Source of the DNA: an uncultured Bacteroidia bacterium
GTDB lineage: Bacteria > Bacteroidota > Bacteroidia > Bacteroidales > UBA932
Reading direction: 5' to 3'
Assembly: GCA_902772985.1 (NCBI GenBank)
Contig: CACYCP010000053.1
Span: forward strand, 1 to 64,000
DNA: 64,000 bases
Positions 53,785 through 62,674 of the stretch are shown piece after piece; position 1 is the first letter of the stretch, and every line of letters begins with the position of its first letter. Made by a program: the position numbers and the translations under genes. The notes beneath the pieces were generated by a model, which had not been told where the DNA came from, made no database searches, and saw nothing but the letters and a program-made list of their open reading frames with translations.

Positions 53785-55736
53785 AGCGGATCTACATCTA
53801 TTACGATGTGCCCGAAGTATTTGAGCGACTGCTCAAAGGCGTTCAGGGCATTGTAGATGGCCTTTTTGTTGCCCTGCAGCATCTTGTTGCGGGGCAGCAT
53901 TATTCTTATCTGGCGGATGTACTGATCGGCAATCTTGTCGATGGCGGGAGAGTAAGGGCCGACTATGTGCCCGGAAAGGCCAGGAATTGAAGAAAGCGTG
54001 CGTGTCAGTTCACTGGACATGTATTTCGCACGGGCTTCGCTCCTATCCTTGATTATCAAGTGAATAAGGCGGGAGTATGGAGGATAGCCGAAACGGGAAC
54101 GCTCCTCCAGCATGGTAGGGGCGTTATCCATTCCGCTGAACACCGGGTGGGAAGGTTCCCTTGTCTGGATAATGAGTTTCCCCGGGGCTCCGCGCCGTCC
54201 GCTTCGGCCCCGGAACTGCTCCAGAATCTGGAGCGCCCGCTCATCGCAGCGGAAGTCCTGCAGGCCCAGGAGGTTGTCGGCCTGAATGACGGCGACAAGT
54301 TTCAGCTTCTCGAAATCAAATCCCTTGGTAATTATTTGTGTACCAACCAGAATATCAATATCACCTGAAGCAAAGCCTTTAATGATTTCGACCGATGGAT
54401 TGTCGCTGTCCAGCCTTGCCGTACGGGCTTCCGGAAACAGGCTGGCAAGCTCTTCTTCCACCTTCTGCGTACCGCTCCCGAGTGGCTGGAGGGCAGCGCC
54501 GCATTTGGGGCACACCCCGCTGTATTTTTCACTGTGTCCGCAGTAGTGGCAAAGCAGCCTCTCGGGTTCCTTGTGAAGGCTAAGGGACACATTGCAGTGG
54601 GGACATTTGACTATGCTGCCGCATTCGGTGCATTGAACGGCCGGAGAATACGAGCGGCGGGAGCGCAGGAGCAGAATCTGGTTCCCTTCAGAAAGGGTCC
54701 GGTTCATTTCGGAGATGAGTTTTCTGGAAAAACTTCCTTCCATTCCCTTTTTCCGGCGTTCCGCCACGGTGTCGATAATCATTATTTCCGACTCCTCCCC
54801 TGCATAAAAACGCTCATTCAGCTGCACCAGGGTGTATTTTCCGCTTTTGGCATTGAAAAGGGACTCCAGCGATGGGGTGGCACTTCCAAGGAGTACCTTT
54901 CCGCCGTGAATTCCCGCCAGCATTATTGCGCTTTCGCGGGCGTTGTACCTTGGCGCCGGGGCGTCCTGCTTATAGGAGCCGTCGTGCTCCTCGTCCACTA
55001 TGACAAGGCCTAAATTACTGAAAGGAAGGAATATTGCCGATCTGGTACCAAGTACAAGGCTGGGCTTCCCCTCCTGACGGAGAGCAGTCGCAACGGCCCT
55101 GCGCCTGGCCGGAGTGATTCCGCTGTGATATAGGAGAACATCGGGGAAGACCGCGACTATCCTTTCTTCCAACTGCCTGGAAAGGGCTATTTCCGGAACA
55201 AGGTACAGCACCTGCTTCCCTTTATCCAACTGCTCCTTTGCCAGTTCCATATAGATTTCCGTCTTGCCCGAGCCCGTCACTCCTTTCAAGAGGGCTGTCT
55301 TTCCATCGGCAAAGGCCTTTCGGACAGCGTTGGCGGCTTCTTCCTGGACGGGAGTAAGATTGATCGTCTTCCCTTCCGGAAGCTCTTTGGCGGCCTTTTT
55401 CCGGGCTTCCACCGCCTTCTTTTCGAAAGGATAGGCGGCTTTGAACACTTCGCCGGGTGTGCAAAGGTAGTAATCGGCTATCTCTCTCCAGAAGCGGAGC
55501 TCTTTTTCAGAGATGGGGGCAAGCCCTTCCTCCTTGCCTTCTATGGGGAGAATCTTTTTCATCCCTTCAGGCGGAAGCGTCCCCACAGCGCTCACCACGG
55601 CGGGATAACTCCTGCCTGCGAAACGCACTCTCACACGCTCCCCTGTTCTGGCTTCCATCCCTTCCGGAAGGGTATAGAACGGCTCCCAGTCCAGTCGGAG
55701 CGGAACTATTACCTGTATGAAGCCATTCCCAGCCAT
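53781..55736 (-). CDS. priA: PriA, primosomal replication-restart helicase
   Basis: This 651-residue superfamily 2 helicase reloads the replisome at collapsed forks. Walker A is [13 protein letters not shown] near residue 160, the DEEH box [13 protein letters not shown] near 245, and helicase motif VI is in [14 protein letters not shown] near 510. The two zinc sites lie in [18 protein letters not shown] and CPKCG at about 370-415. It is shorter than the 730-820 residues usual for the family, mainly in the N-terminal DNA-binding and linker parts. It diverges from parA across 70 bp. Confidence 0.93.
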   Translation of the reverse strand: MAGNGFIQVIVPLRLDWEPFYTLPEGMEARTGERVRVRFAGRSYPAVVSAVGTLPPEGMKKILPIEGKEEGLAPISEKELRFWREIADYYLCTPGEVFKAAYPFEKKAVEARKKAAKELPEGKTINLTPVQEEAANAVRKAFADGKTALLKGVTGSGKTEIYMELAKEQLDKGKQVLYLVPEIALSRQLEERIVAVFPDVLLYHSGITPARRRAVATALRQEGKPSLVLGTRSAIFLPFSNLGLVIVDEEHDGSYKQDAPAPRYNARESAIMLAGIHGGKVLLGSATPSLESLFNAKSGKYTLVQLNERFYAGEESEIMIIDTVAERRKKGMEGSFSRKLISEMNRTLSEGNQILLLRSRRSYSPAVQCTECGSIVKCPHCNVSLSLHKEPERLLCHYCGHSEKYSGVCPKCGAALQPLGSGTQKVEEELASLFPEARTARLDSDNPSVEIIKGFASGDIDILVGTQIITKGFDFEKLKLVAVIQADNLLGLQDFRCDERALQILEQFRGRSGRRGAPGKLIIQTREPSHPVFSGMDNAPTMLEERSRFGYPPYSRLIHLIIKDRSEARAKYMSSELTRTLSSIPGLSGHIVGPYSPAIDKIADQYIRQIRIMLPRNKMLQGNKKAIYNALNAFEQSLKYFGHIVIDVDPL

Positions 55737-55745
55737 TAGTTAAGG

Positions 55746-55753
55746 CAAAGTTA
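55746..55753 (-). promoter_or_regulatory. priA -7 promoter element TAACTTTG (minus strand)
   Basis: Perfect TAnnTTTG match on the minus strand, nine bases before the priA ATG at 55736. Confidence 0.45.
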
Positions 55754-55776
55754 AGGCTTTTATCGAAAATAATTGC

Positions 55777-55784
55777 TATATTTG
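55777..55784 (+). promoter_or_regulatory. parA -7 promoter element TATATTTG
   Basis: Perfect TAnnTTTG match 22 bases before the parA ATG at 55807, in the same short gap as the priA element. Confidence 0.5.
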
Positions 55785-55806
55785 CTGCTTGAGTTATTAT
55801 AAGATT

Positions 55807-56577
55807 ATGGGAAAAGTCATAGCAATAGCCAACCAGAAAGGCGGTGTAGGGAAAACCACCACGGCCATCAACCTTGCCGCCTCGCTCGCCGTTCTTGAAA
55901 AGAATGTCCTCATCATAGATGCCGATCCCCAGGCCAACACCACCTCGGGGCTGAATTTCGACCCGGAGAACGGGGAGCACCGCACGCTTTACGAGATTCT
56001 CATCGGCAAGCTTCCGGTGCAGGACGCCCTTATCCAGACCGAACTTCCGAAGCTTCACATGATTCCTTCCCACATCAATCTTGTCGGAGCGGAGATCGAG
56101 CTTCTGGAAACCCCGGAGCGCGAATCCGTGCTCAAGAAGGCCCTTGCTCCCATAAGGGACGACTACGACTACATACTCATCGACTGCTCCCCTTCCCTTG
56201 GTCTTATAACCGTTAACTGCCTCACTGCGGCCGATTCCGTGATGATTCCCGTTCAGCCGGAATTCTTCGCCCTGGAAGGCCTTGCAAAGCTTATCCAGAC
56301 CATACGCCTGGTGCAGAACGGAATCAATCCGGAACTCACCATCGAAGGCTTCGTGGTCACAATGTTTGACGGCCGCACCAAGGTTCACAACCAGGTGGTT
56401 GCACAGCTTCGGGAACATTTCAAGGATATGGTTTTCAACACCGTTATCCAGCGCAGCATACGTCTCTCGGAAGCCCCTTCATACGGCAAGCCAATCATCC
56501 TTTACGATGTGATGAACAACGGCACGTCCAACTATTTGAACTTGGCAAAAGAAGTACTCGATAAAAACAATGGCTAA
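55807..56577 (+). CDS. parA: ParA/Soj chromosome-partitioning ATPase
   Basis: This 256-residue Walker-type cytoskeletal ATPase moves origin regions apart by binding DNA non-specifically and being released by ParB. Start at ATG 55807. The deviant Walker A motif is ANQKGGVGKTTTAINLA at residues 8-24. Walker A' is LIIDADPQANTTSG near 38, and Walker B LIDCSPSLGLIT near 123. No N-terminal helix-turn-helix is present, so it is the short chromosomal (type Ib-like) form. The parB start lies inside its last eight bases. Confidence 0.95.
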   Translation: MGKVIAIANQKGGVGKTTTAINLAASLAVLEKNVLIIDADPQANTTSGLNFDPENGEHRTLYEILIGKLPVQDALIQTELPKLHMIPSHINLVGAEIELLETPERESVLKKALAPIRDDYDYILIDCSPSLGLITVNCLTAADSVMIPVQPEFFALEGLAKLIQTIRLVQNGINPELTIEGFVVTMFDGRTKVHNQVVAQLREHFKDMVFNTVIQRSIRLSEAPSYGKPIILYDVMNNGTSNYLNLAKEVLDKNNG

Positions 56578-57505
56578 GAATCAGTATGGCCTTGGAAAGG
56601 GACTGGGTGCCCTTCTTGGCGGCGAAGACCTGAGCGAACTTCGCAAACCGGTAGGATACATCAACAAGGAAGTCGTTACCCGCGAGGCCCAGCCCCAGAA
56701 CACTTCCGACGTCCTCAGGATTCCGGTAGACCTGATAGAGCCCAACCCCTATCAGCCCCGAATGAACTTTGCCGATGAGGCCATGCAGGAGCTAGCCTCC
56801 TCCATCCGTACTTTCGGCCTTATCCAGCCCATAACCGTGCGCCGCAAAGGCGATGGCAAATATCAGATTATCAGCGGTGAACGCCGATATAGGGCATCCA
56901 TCATGGCCGGTATGGACATGATTCCAGCCTATATCAGGGACGCTTCGGAGCAAAGCATGCTGGAGATGGCCATCGTGGAGAATATCCAGAGGGAAAACCT
57001 GGATCCCATCGAACTGGCAATGAGCTATCAGCGCCTCATGGAGGAATGCCGCCTCACCCAGGAGCAGATGGCCGACCGCGTGGGCAAAAAACGCGCTTCC
57101 GTCGCTAACCAGCTTCGTCTTCTCCGTCTTCCCGCCAAGGTTCAGCACGACCTGAAGGTTGGCCTTGTGAGCGTGGGGCACGCGAAGGTCCTTCTTAGTG
57201 TGGATAATCCCGACACTCAGGAAGCCCTGTGCGACCTTATCGTCCGTAATGGCCTTTCCGTGAGGGATTTGGAGCGCAAGGTGAAAGGTATTCTGGAGAA
57301 CCAGCCTTCCTCTTCGTCCAAGGAAATCTCCGACGAGCCTCAGGAACTGCCTGAAATGTATTATCGGCTTTTGGAAAACGTGGGCCGGTACTTCGGGGAG
57401 AACATTTCCCTTAAGCGTAACCGCGACGGCAAGGGTACCCTTACCATCAAGTTCAACTCCGACGCCCAGATGGAGGAATTTTTCAACGCTTTGGAGCAAA
57501 GATGA
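56570..57505 (+). CDS. parB: ParB/Spo0J centromere-binding CTPase
   Basis: This 311-residue protein binds parS sites and spreads as a CTP-dependent clamp. The N terminus, KGLGALLGG, is the part that stimulates ParA. The CTP-binding motifs are NPYQPRMNF near 62 and ISGERRYRASIMAG near 100, with ENIQRENLDPIELA following. The central helix-turn-helix is QEQMADRVGKKRASVANQLRLL near 165. The C-terminal dimerisation domain is after residue 260. I did not find a convincing parS palindrome (TGTTNCACGTGAAACA) nearby. Its stop overlaps the next start as ATGA. Confidence 0.95.
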   Translation: MAKNQYGLGKGLGALLGGEDLSELRKPVGYINKEVVTREAQPQNTSDVLRIPVDLIEPNPYQPRMNFADEAMQELASSIRTFGLIQPITVRRKGDGKYQIISGERRYRASIMAGMDMIPAYIRDASEQSMLEMAIVENIQRENLDPIELAMSYQRLMEECRLTQEQMADRVGKKRASVANQLRLLRLPAKVQHDLKVGLVSVGHAKVLLSVDNPDTQEALCDLIVRNGLSVRDLERKVKGILENQPSSSSKEISDEPQELPEMYYRLLENVGRYFGENISLKRNRDGKGTLTIKFNSDAQMEEFFNALEQR

Positions 57506-58407
57506 ATTTAAGAAGGCATATAGTCGTTCTTGGTGCTTTGATTTTTCTTTGCGCCTTGCCGCTTGCCGCCCAGTACAGGGACGACCAGTTCAGGCGCGAC
57601 GCTTTCACCCAGACTTATGCCGATACTACTCAGAAGAGTAAGACCGATACAACCAAACTATTTAGTTTCAAGGAGTTTTTTGGAGGTCTTGCTCATACCC
57701 GCACCGCCTCGCTGAAAACCCTTACCATGGGTTCTGCCGTCTTTATCGGCGCCAACCAGGTTTATCACCGCCAATACTGGAAACTGCCCATCATCTATGC
57801 CGGAATAGGCACAGGGATAGGCCTGGGCGTGCATTTCGGCAATATGTACAATTCTACAGGAGATGAGCGGTACAAGACTTACAGTACAATAAGTTATGTG
57901 GGGGCCGGCCTTACATACTGGGGTTCGCTTATGGACGGAGCCGTGATGTACAAGGATAACCGGAAACCCTCGCCGGCTAAATCCACGGTCTATTCCATCC
58001 TGCTCCCGGGTCTTGGGCAGATTTACAACGGAGAATTCTGGAAAGTGCCTCTCTATTATGCCCTTATGGCTGGTGCGGTACATTTCTATATCGATAACAA
58101 TACCCAGTATAAACGCTGGAAGTGGATACATAACATGGCAACAACCACTGAAGAGGTGGAAGAAAGGCCTCCCCAGAGCGGTGAAACGGCAAAATATTAC
58201 CGTGACATGTACCGGCGTTTCAGGGACTATTCCATTTTGGCCATCGCGGCTTTCTACCTATTGCAGGTAATTGACGCAAATGTTTTTGCCTACATGCAGG
58301 AATTCGAGGTGGATGACAATATTTCAATGAAAATCCAACCAACCTTGATGCAATTCCAGTATGCCCAGAAACCTGCCTTGGGAGTATCCATGGGGCTAAG
58401 ATTTTAG
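57502..58407 (+). CDS. DUF5683-type membrane protein of the par cluster
   Basis: This 301-residue exported or membrane protein has a cleavable-looking signal (ALIFLCALPLAAQ) and several hydrophobic segments between residues 75 and 260. The core motif LLPGLGQIYNGEFWKVPLYYA near 170, with the earlier NQVYHRQYWKLPIIYAGIG, is typical of DUF5683. It is regularly found between parB and a lytic transglycosylase gene in Bacteroidetes. Overlap of the start with the parB stop (ATGA) and a three-base gap to the next gene show one transcript. The function is not established; envelope work tied to cell division is an inference from position. Confidence 0.82.
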   Translation: MNLRRHIVVLGALIFLCALPLAAQYRDDQFRRDAFTQTYADTTQKSKTDTTKLFSFKEFFGGLAHTRTASLKTLTMGSAVFIGANQVYHRQYWKLPIIYAGIGTGIGLGVHFGNMYNSTGDERYKTYSTISYVGAGLTYWGSLMDGAVMYKDNRKPSPAKSTVYSILLPGLGQIYNGEFWKVPLYYALMAGAVHFYIDNNTQYKRWKWIHNMATTTEEVEERPPQSGETAKYYRDMYRRFRDYSILAIAAFYLLQVIDANVFAYMQEFEVDDNISMKIQPTLMQFQYAQKPALGVSMGLRF

Positions 58408-58410
58408 ATT

Positions 58411-59853
58411 ATGAAAAGAAAATTGCTTATATCGGCCGCCTGCATCCTTGTCATCCACGGCAGCATTGTCGCTGCCCCGGACGGAAGCAAAAAGACCAGG
58501 CGGCAGCTGATTGAAGAGAACGAACAGCTTCTCAAAAAGATAGAACTGCTACAGGCGCAGATTGAAGAACTCCGCTCCGAAGTCGAGGAAGTAGCCATCA
58601 TCGAGGATGACCTTTCCGGGGAAGGCGAAAACGAAAACAAGATTTCCAGCGGAATGGAAGATTATGTCTCCATGAGCACGGATACCCTCCTTGGCCAGTG
58701 GTATATGCACCGGGCATCCCGCATCCCCGGCAGGGAGCAGTATAACATGGATTCGGTGCGTTTCACAACCGACGTTCCCGACAGCATCCTGATGCGCCGC
58801 CTGGCCGATATGAATTCCTTCATCTCCCTCCCCTACAACGAGACGGTGAAGAACTTCATGATTCTCTATTCGGAGAAGATGCCCCGGAAGATGGGCGAGA
58901 TGATGGGCCTTGCACAATATTACATGCCCATTTTCGAGGAAACATTCCGCCAGTACAATCTGCCGCTGGAACTCAAATACGTCGCCATCATCGAAAGTGC
59001 GCTCAATCCGCGTGCCGAATCCCGCGTTGGAGCCAAGGGACTCTGGCAGTTCATGTATCGCACGGCCCTGAACTACGGCCTGAAGATAGATTCCTACACC
59101 GATGAAAGGATGGATCCCTTCCTTTCGGCCGATGCCGCCGCCCGCTACCTTCGCGACGCCTACCGTATCTTCGGCGACTGGCCGCTTGCGATATCGGCCT
59201 ACAACTGCGGATCGGGAAATGTAAATAAAGCGATACGTCGTGCCGGGGGCAATTCTGACTTCTGGAAGGTTTACGAATTCCTGCCCAGGGAAACGCGTGG
59301 ATATGTGCCGGCGATGGTGGGGGCGATGTACGCCTTCCGCTATGCAAACGAATACGGTTTGAGGGCCGAGCCCATTTCCATGCCTGTCTATGTGGACACC
59401 CTCCATATAAGCAAGAATCTGCATTTTGCTCAGGTAAGCGAACTGCTGGGCATTCCGCTTGACGACATACGCGATCTTAACCCTCAGTATTACAGGGACA
59501 TAGTTCCGGGCGAAAGCGGAGATCAGGTGCTTCGTATCCCTTTTAACTACACGGCTGCTTTTCTGGATCAGCAGGACAGCATCTACAAGCATAAGGCCGA
59601 TGTCCTTTTCAATGACAAAGTACCTGACGGGAGGGCCGTTGCGGGCAGTCGTCCGGCGAGAACTTCTTCGACTGCGTCGTCTTCATCCTCTGCCGGTAAG
59701 GGCCAGTGGGTTTATTATAAAGTGCGTTCCGGAGATAATCTGGGCAAGATTGCGAAGAAATATAACACCACCGTACGGCAGCTGAAATCCTGGAACGGCC
59801 TGAAATCCGACAGGATTACAATAGGCCAAAGGCTTAAAGTTGGTAAGAGCTAG
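58411..59853 (+). CDS. MltD-like membrane-bound lytic murein transglycosylase with LysM
   Basis: This 480-residue exported enzyme cleaves the glycan strands of peptidoglycan. The signal peptide ends near residue 22, followed by a coiled-coil segment (EENEQLLKKIELLQAQIEEL). The SLT domain has the catalytic Glu in YVAIIESALNPRAESRVGAKG near 195 and the motifs LWQFMYRTALNYGL and ISAYNCGSGNVNKAI. One LysM domain ends the protein (YYKVRSGDNLGKIAKKYNTT, about 432-478) after a Ser-rich linker. It is the fourth gene of the parA-parB-DUF5683 transcript. Its last four bases overlap the next, convergent gene. Confidence 0.9.
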   Translation: MKRKLLISAACILVIHGSIVAAPDGSKKTRRQLIEENEQLLKKIELLQAQIEELRSEVEEVAIIEDDLSGEGENENKISSGMEDYVSMSTDTLLGQWYMHRASRIPGREQYNMDSVRFTTDVPDSILMRRLADMNSFISLPYNETVKNFMILYSEKMPRKMGEMMGLAQYYMPIFEETFRQYNLPLELKYVAIIESALNPRAESRVGAKGLWQFMYRTALNYGLKIDSYTDERMDPFLSADAAARYLRDAYRIFGDWPLAISAYNCGSGNVNKAIRRAGGNSDFWKVYEFLPRETRGYVPAMVGAMYAFRYANEYGLRAEPISMPVYVDTLHISKNLHFAQVSELLGIPLDDIRDLNPQYYRDIVPGESGDQVLRIPFNYTAAFLDQQDSIYKHKADVLFNDKVPDGRAVAGSRPARTSSTASSSSSAGKGQWVYYKVRSGDNLGKIAKKYNTTVRQLKSWNGLKSDRITIGQRLKVGKS

Positions 59854-61436
59854 TATTCGCATTGAAGCTGGAAATTGAGCGTGGGTGAATTCTCACGCTC
59901 TTTTCTTATCAAATAGCCGCCTTTCAGGTACAGTTTCAGCGTTATTCTGGAGAAAAAACGCCTTTTCCAGCTGGCGTAGGCCCAGACAGCGAAGCCTCTG
60001 CCGTAATATGCCGGCACGTTGAAATTTCCCGGAGCATCCCTTTCGTAAGTGTATATGCGGTCGTTCCACTTGTCAATGATGAAAGCGCTCAGGCGAAGAT
60101 AGGCGGCAAGGCTTTCCCCTTTCCATCCTCCTTCCAGGTAGGTAAGCCAAGAATAGTGCTCGCAATGTACTCCTTCGTTCCTGTAAACTGCCATCCAGTT
60201 TCCGCAGGTGAATTTAAGGTCGGCCCTGAGGTCGCTTCGCGGGGCCTCGTAATTCCGGTAGCGCTCCGTAAAGCGTAGGGAAAGCGCCCAGATGGGGTTG
60301 AACTGTATATCTCCGTTCGAGTAGATCCTTAACTGGAAGCGCCCTGGTGCCGTTTCCGGTATCGGAAGCAATGAAGCATCGGCCGTTGTGGAAAGGGTGA
60401 AATTCCTCTCCCCTTTCCATTTAATCCCTGCCGCGAAACCGTATTCCCCGTACTTTTTCCCCGAAAATTTGCTTGGAATAACCCGTCCTTGAAGTGCAAG
60501 GTGGAATCCGCTGCCCGGACGCAGGCGCCAAGCCCCCTTATAAGCCCCTGATTTGTTTTTGTACGCCGCCTCAAGGGCGAGGTCGGATTTGCGGTAATTG
60601 TACCTTAAATCGGCCGAAACGGCCAAATCCAGGCCACACGCGCTCAAGCCTATCTGTCCGTTCCGGAAATAGTAGTCTCCGTGGACGCCGAAACTGCCGT
60701 CAAGCGCTCCGAAGGCAAGAGTACGGAAACGGCTGCCTTGATATTCATAAACCAGTCCCCGGCTAAGCCCGCTTGACGAGTATGACCAAGAGGTGCTTGC
60801 CCCGTTTGCCTTCAGAACGAATGCATCGACGGTTGAAAGGCTTGTCATTGAAAATCCTTCCCAGAGGATTAATCCCTGGCCGAATCGAAGCTTATGGTCC
60901 CCAACAATCAGGCTGTGGCCGCGATAGTTGGCAGTGGCGTAAAAACTGCCGTCCTTGCCCCTCCAGGCCCCGCCGGCACCCAGATGAGCGGTGCTTACTT
61001 TGGCTTTTCCGCCCACGGAATTCAGTGTGGTACGAAGGATTGCGCTGGCTTTCAGTTTCACCGTATCGGTTTTTCCTGGAGCCCTATGACTTTCCAGGGA
61101 CAGGAAGGGTTTTAACGCCTGAACCGCTTCGCTGCCGAATCCGTCCACCAGGGCCAGTTCCTCCCAGGAAAGGATATCCCCGCTCCTGCTCCGGTAATCC
61201 CTGATGGAGGCTGCCTGATAATCGCTCAAGACGCCGCCCGAACGCAGCCAGGGGCTGTTTATGCGTATCTTTCGCCCCTTTTGGGACTGAATCTCCTCTA
61301 TCTGGTATTCCGACAGCTCTTCCTCTGACGATGCGCCCCAGACATACATTGCCGCCCTAAGAATTTCTTCATCTTCCTGCGACGCGGCGGGAATGGCGAC
61401 CGCAAGAAGAACAAACGCACAAATAATCTTTTTCAC
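59850..61436 (-). CDS. exported helix-hairpin-helix protein with a beta-barrel-like C terminus
   Basis: This 528-residue protein starts at GTG 61436, which gives the signal peptide KKIICAFVLLAVAIPAASQ; starting at 61469 would put eleven unlikely residues first. Residues about 25-125 contain two helix-hairpin-helix-like repeats (SGGVLSDYQAASIRDYRSRSG, EELALVDGFGSEAVQALKPFL) like those of ComEA DNA receptors. From about 135 on the sequence is a series of amphipathic strands with aromatic girdles (FYATANYRGHSLIVGDHKLRFG). It ends in a short aromatic strand, QLQCEY, as expected for an outer-membrane barrel. A role in DNA uptake is possible but unproven. It converges on the transglycosylase gene and diverges from hpt. 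Confidence 0.75.
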   Translation of the reverse strand: MKKIICAFVLLAVAIPAASQEDEEILRAAMYVWGASSEEELSEYQIEEIQSQKGRKIRINSPWLRSGGVLSDYQAASIRDYRSRSGDILSWEELALVDGFGSEAVQALKPFLSLESHRAPGKTDTVKLKASAILRTTLNSVGGKAKVSTAHLGAGGAWRGKDGSFYATANYRGHSLIVGDHKLRFGQGLILWEGFSMTSLSTVDAFVLKANGASTSWSYSSSGLSRGLVYEYQGSRFRTLAFGALDGSFGVHGDYYFRNGQIGLSACGLDLAVSADLRYNYRKSDLALEAAYKNKSGAYKGAWRLRPGSGFHLALQGRVIPSKFSGKKYGEYGFAAGIKWKGERNFTLSTTADASLLPIPETAPGRFQLRIYSNGDIQFNPIWALSLRFTERYRNYEAPRSDLRADLKFTCGNWMAVYRNEGVHCEHYSWLTYLEGGWKGESLAAYLRLSAFIIDKWNDRIYTYERDAPGNFNVPAYYGRGFAVWAYASWKRRFFSRITLKLYLKGGYLIRKERENSPTLNFQLQCEY

Positions 61437-61481
61437 GCCGCAATGTAGGAAAGAGCCGCTGAAATCCACTGCTTCTGTTGA

Positions 61482-61518
61482 AAACTTGTGTTGTTTTATA
61501 CTAAACTTGTGTTGTTTT
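61482..61518. repeat. tandem 16-bp direct repeat upstream of hpt
   Basis: AAACTTGTGTTGTTTT occurs at 61482-61497 and again at 61503-61518, a 21-bp period or two helical turns, just before the hpt -7 element. This is the arrangement expected of a pair of binding sites for one regulator. Confidence 0.75.
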
Positions 61519-61522
61519 TTAT

Positions 61523-61530
61523 TATTTTTG
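61523..61530 (+). promoter_or_regulatory. hpt -7 promoter element TATTTTTG
   Basis: Perfect TAnnTTTG match 18 bases before the hpt ATG at 61549, immediately downstream of the direct repeats. Confidence 0.5.
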
Positions 61531-61548
61531 CATAATAATATACATAAA

Positions 61549-62100
61549 ATGCTAGAGCGAATTACCCTTCACGACAAAACTTTCAGGCTCTTTATTAAAA
61601 ATGAAGAGATTGAAAAAGCCATCGACACCATTGCTGAACGTCTTAATTCCGACTATGCAAACTGCACCGATGAAGATCCTGCAATACTGCTTTGTACCCT
61701 TAACGGGGCGGTGATTTTCGCCGCAGAGCTGCTCAAGCGCCTTAATTTCCCGCTCATGCTCAAGGCCTGCAAGCTTTCTTCTTATGCGGGCACCTGCACC
61801 ACCGGAATAGTGAAAACCGACGTTCCCCTTCCCCAGCATCTCGAGGGCCGGAGGGTAATCATAGTGGAAGACATTGTGGATACCGGAGGAACAATTGTTA
61901 CCCTTATGGAACAGCTTCGGGAGCACAAAGTGAAGGATGCAAAGGTGTGCACCCTGCTTCTGAAAAAGGATGTGTACGACAAGGATGTCATCCTGGACTA
62001 TGTCGCTATGGAGGTTCCCAATCTTTTCATAGTGGGTTTCGGCCTGGATTACAATGAACTGGGACGCAATATCAAGGATATTTACGTATTGGACAAATAA
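61549..62100 (+). CDS. hpt: hypoxanthine phosphoribosyltransferase
   Basis: This 183-residue purine-salvage enzyme makes IMP or GMP from the base and PRPP. Start at ATG 61549, since upstream codons encode a non-homologous AT-rich tail. The PRPP-binding motif is VIIVEDIVDTGGTI near residue 102-115. The pyrophosphate loop region is LCTLNGAVIFAAELL near 46, and the C-terminal VGFGLDYNELGRNI is characteristic of bacterial HPRTs. One base separates its stop from the adk start. Confidence 0.94.
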   Translation: MLERITLHDKTFRLFIKNEEIEKAIDTIAERLNSDYANCTDEDPAILLCTLNGAVIFAAELLKRLNFPLMLKACKLSSYAGTCTTGIVKTDVPLPQHLEGRRVIIVEDIVDTGGTIVTLMEQLREHKVKDAKVCTLLLKKDVYDKDVILDYVAMEVPNLFIVGFGLDYNELGRNIKDIYVLDK

Positions 62101-62101
62101 A

Positions 62102-62668
62102 ATGAAATACTACGTTCTTTTCGGCCCTCCGGGTGCAGGCAAAGGCACACAGGCCGGTTCCATGGTGGAGCGCTACAATCTTTGCCACCTTTCCACCGGT
62201 GAACTCCTGCGCAGCGAGATTGCTGCCGGCACTCCCCTTGGCCTGCAGGCAAAATCGCTCATCGAAGGCGGGAATCTGGTTCCTGACGAAGTCGTTGAAG
62301 GGATGATTGAATCCAAATTCCAGAACACGAAAGGAGTTAATGGTTTCCTTCTGGACGGTTTTCCCCGCACCATAGCCCAGGCCCGGGCCCTGGATGAAAT
62401 GCTCTCAAAAAAAGGCGAAGAGGTCACTGCATGCATCTCCCTGATGATTCCGGACAGCCTTATCCGCGAGCGCATCGCCAACCGTGCCAAGATTGAAGGC
62501 CGGGCCGATGACGCCCGTGACGAAGTGGTTCTTAACCGCATTGACACCTATCACGCCAAGACAGAGCCCCTTATCGATTATTACATAGAAAAGGGCAAAT
62601 ACAGGGAAATTGACGGAGTGGGCAGTATAGAGGATGTCCGGAGCCGCATTTTCGCTGCTATAGATTAA
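62102..62668 (+). CDS. adk: adenylate kinase, short form
   Basis: This 188-residue enzyme equilibrates ATP, ADP and AMP. Start at ATG 62102. The P-loop is GPPGAGKGTQAG at residues 8-19, the AMP-binding motif FLLDGFPRTIAQA near 82, and the Arg-rich segment RADDARDEVVLNRIDTY near 137. The LID is short and has no zinc-binding cysteines, as in Bacteroidetes and eukaryotic cytosolic forms. Co-transcription with hpt joins two steps of purine nucleotide metabolism. Confidence 0.95.
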   Translation: MKYYVLFGPPGAGKGTQAGSMVERYNLCHLSTGELLRSEIAAGTPLGLQAKSLIEGGNLVPDEVVEGMIESKFQNTKGVNGFLLDGFPRTIAQARALDEMLSKKGEEVTACISLMIPDSLIRERIANRAKIEGRADDARDEVVLNRIDTYHAKTEPLIDYYIEKGKYREIDGVGSIEDVRSRIFAAID

Positions 62669-62674
62669 TCCTTG

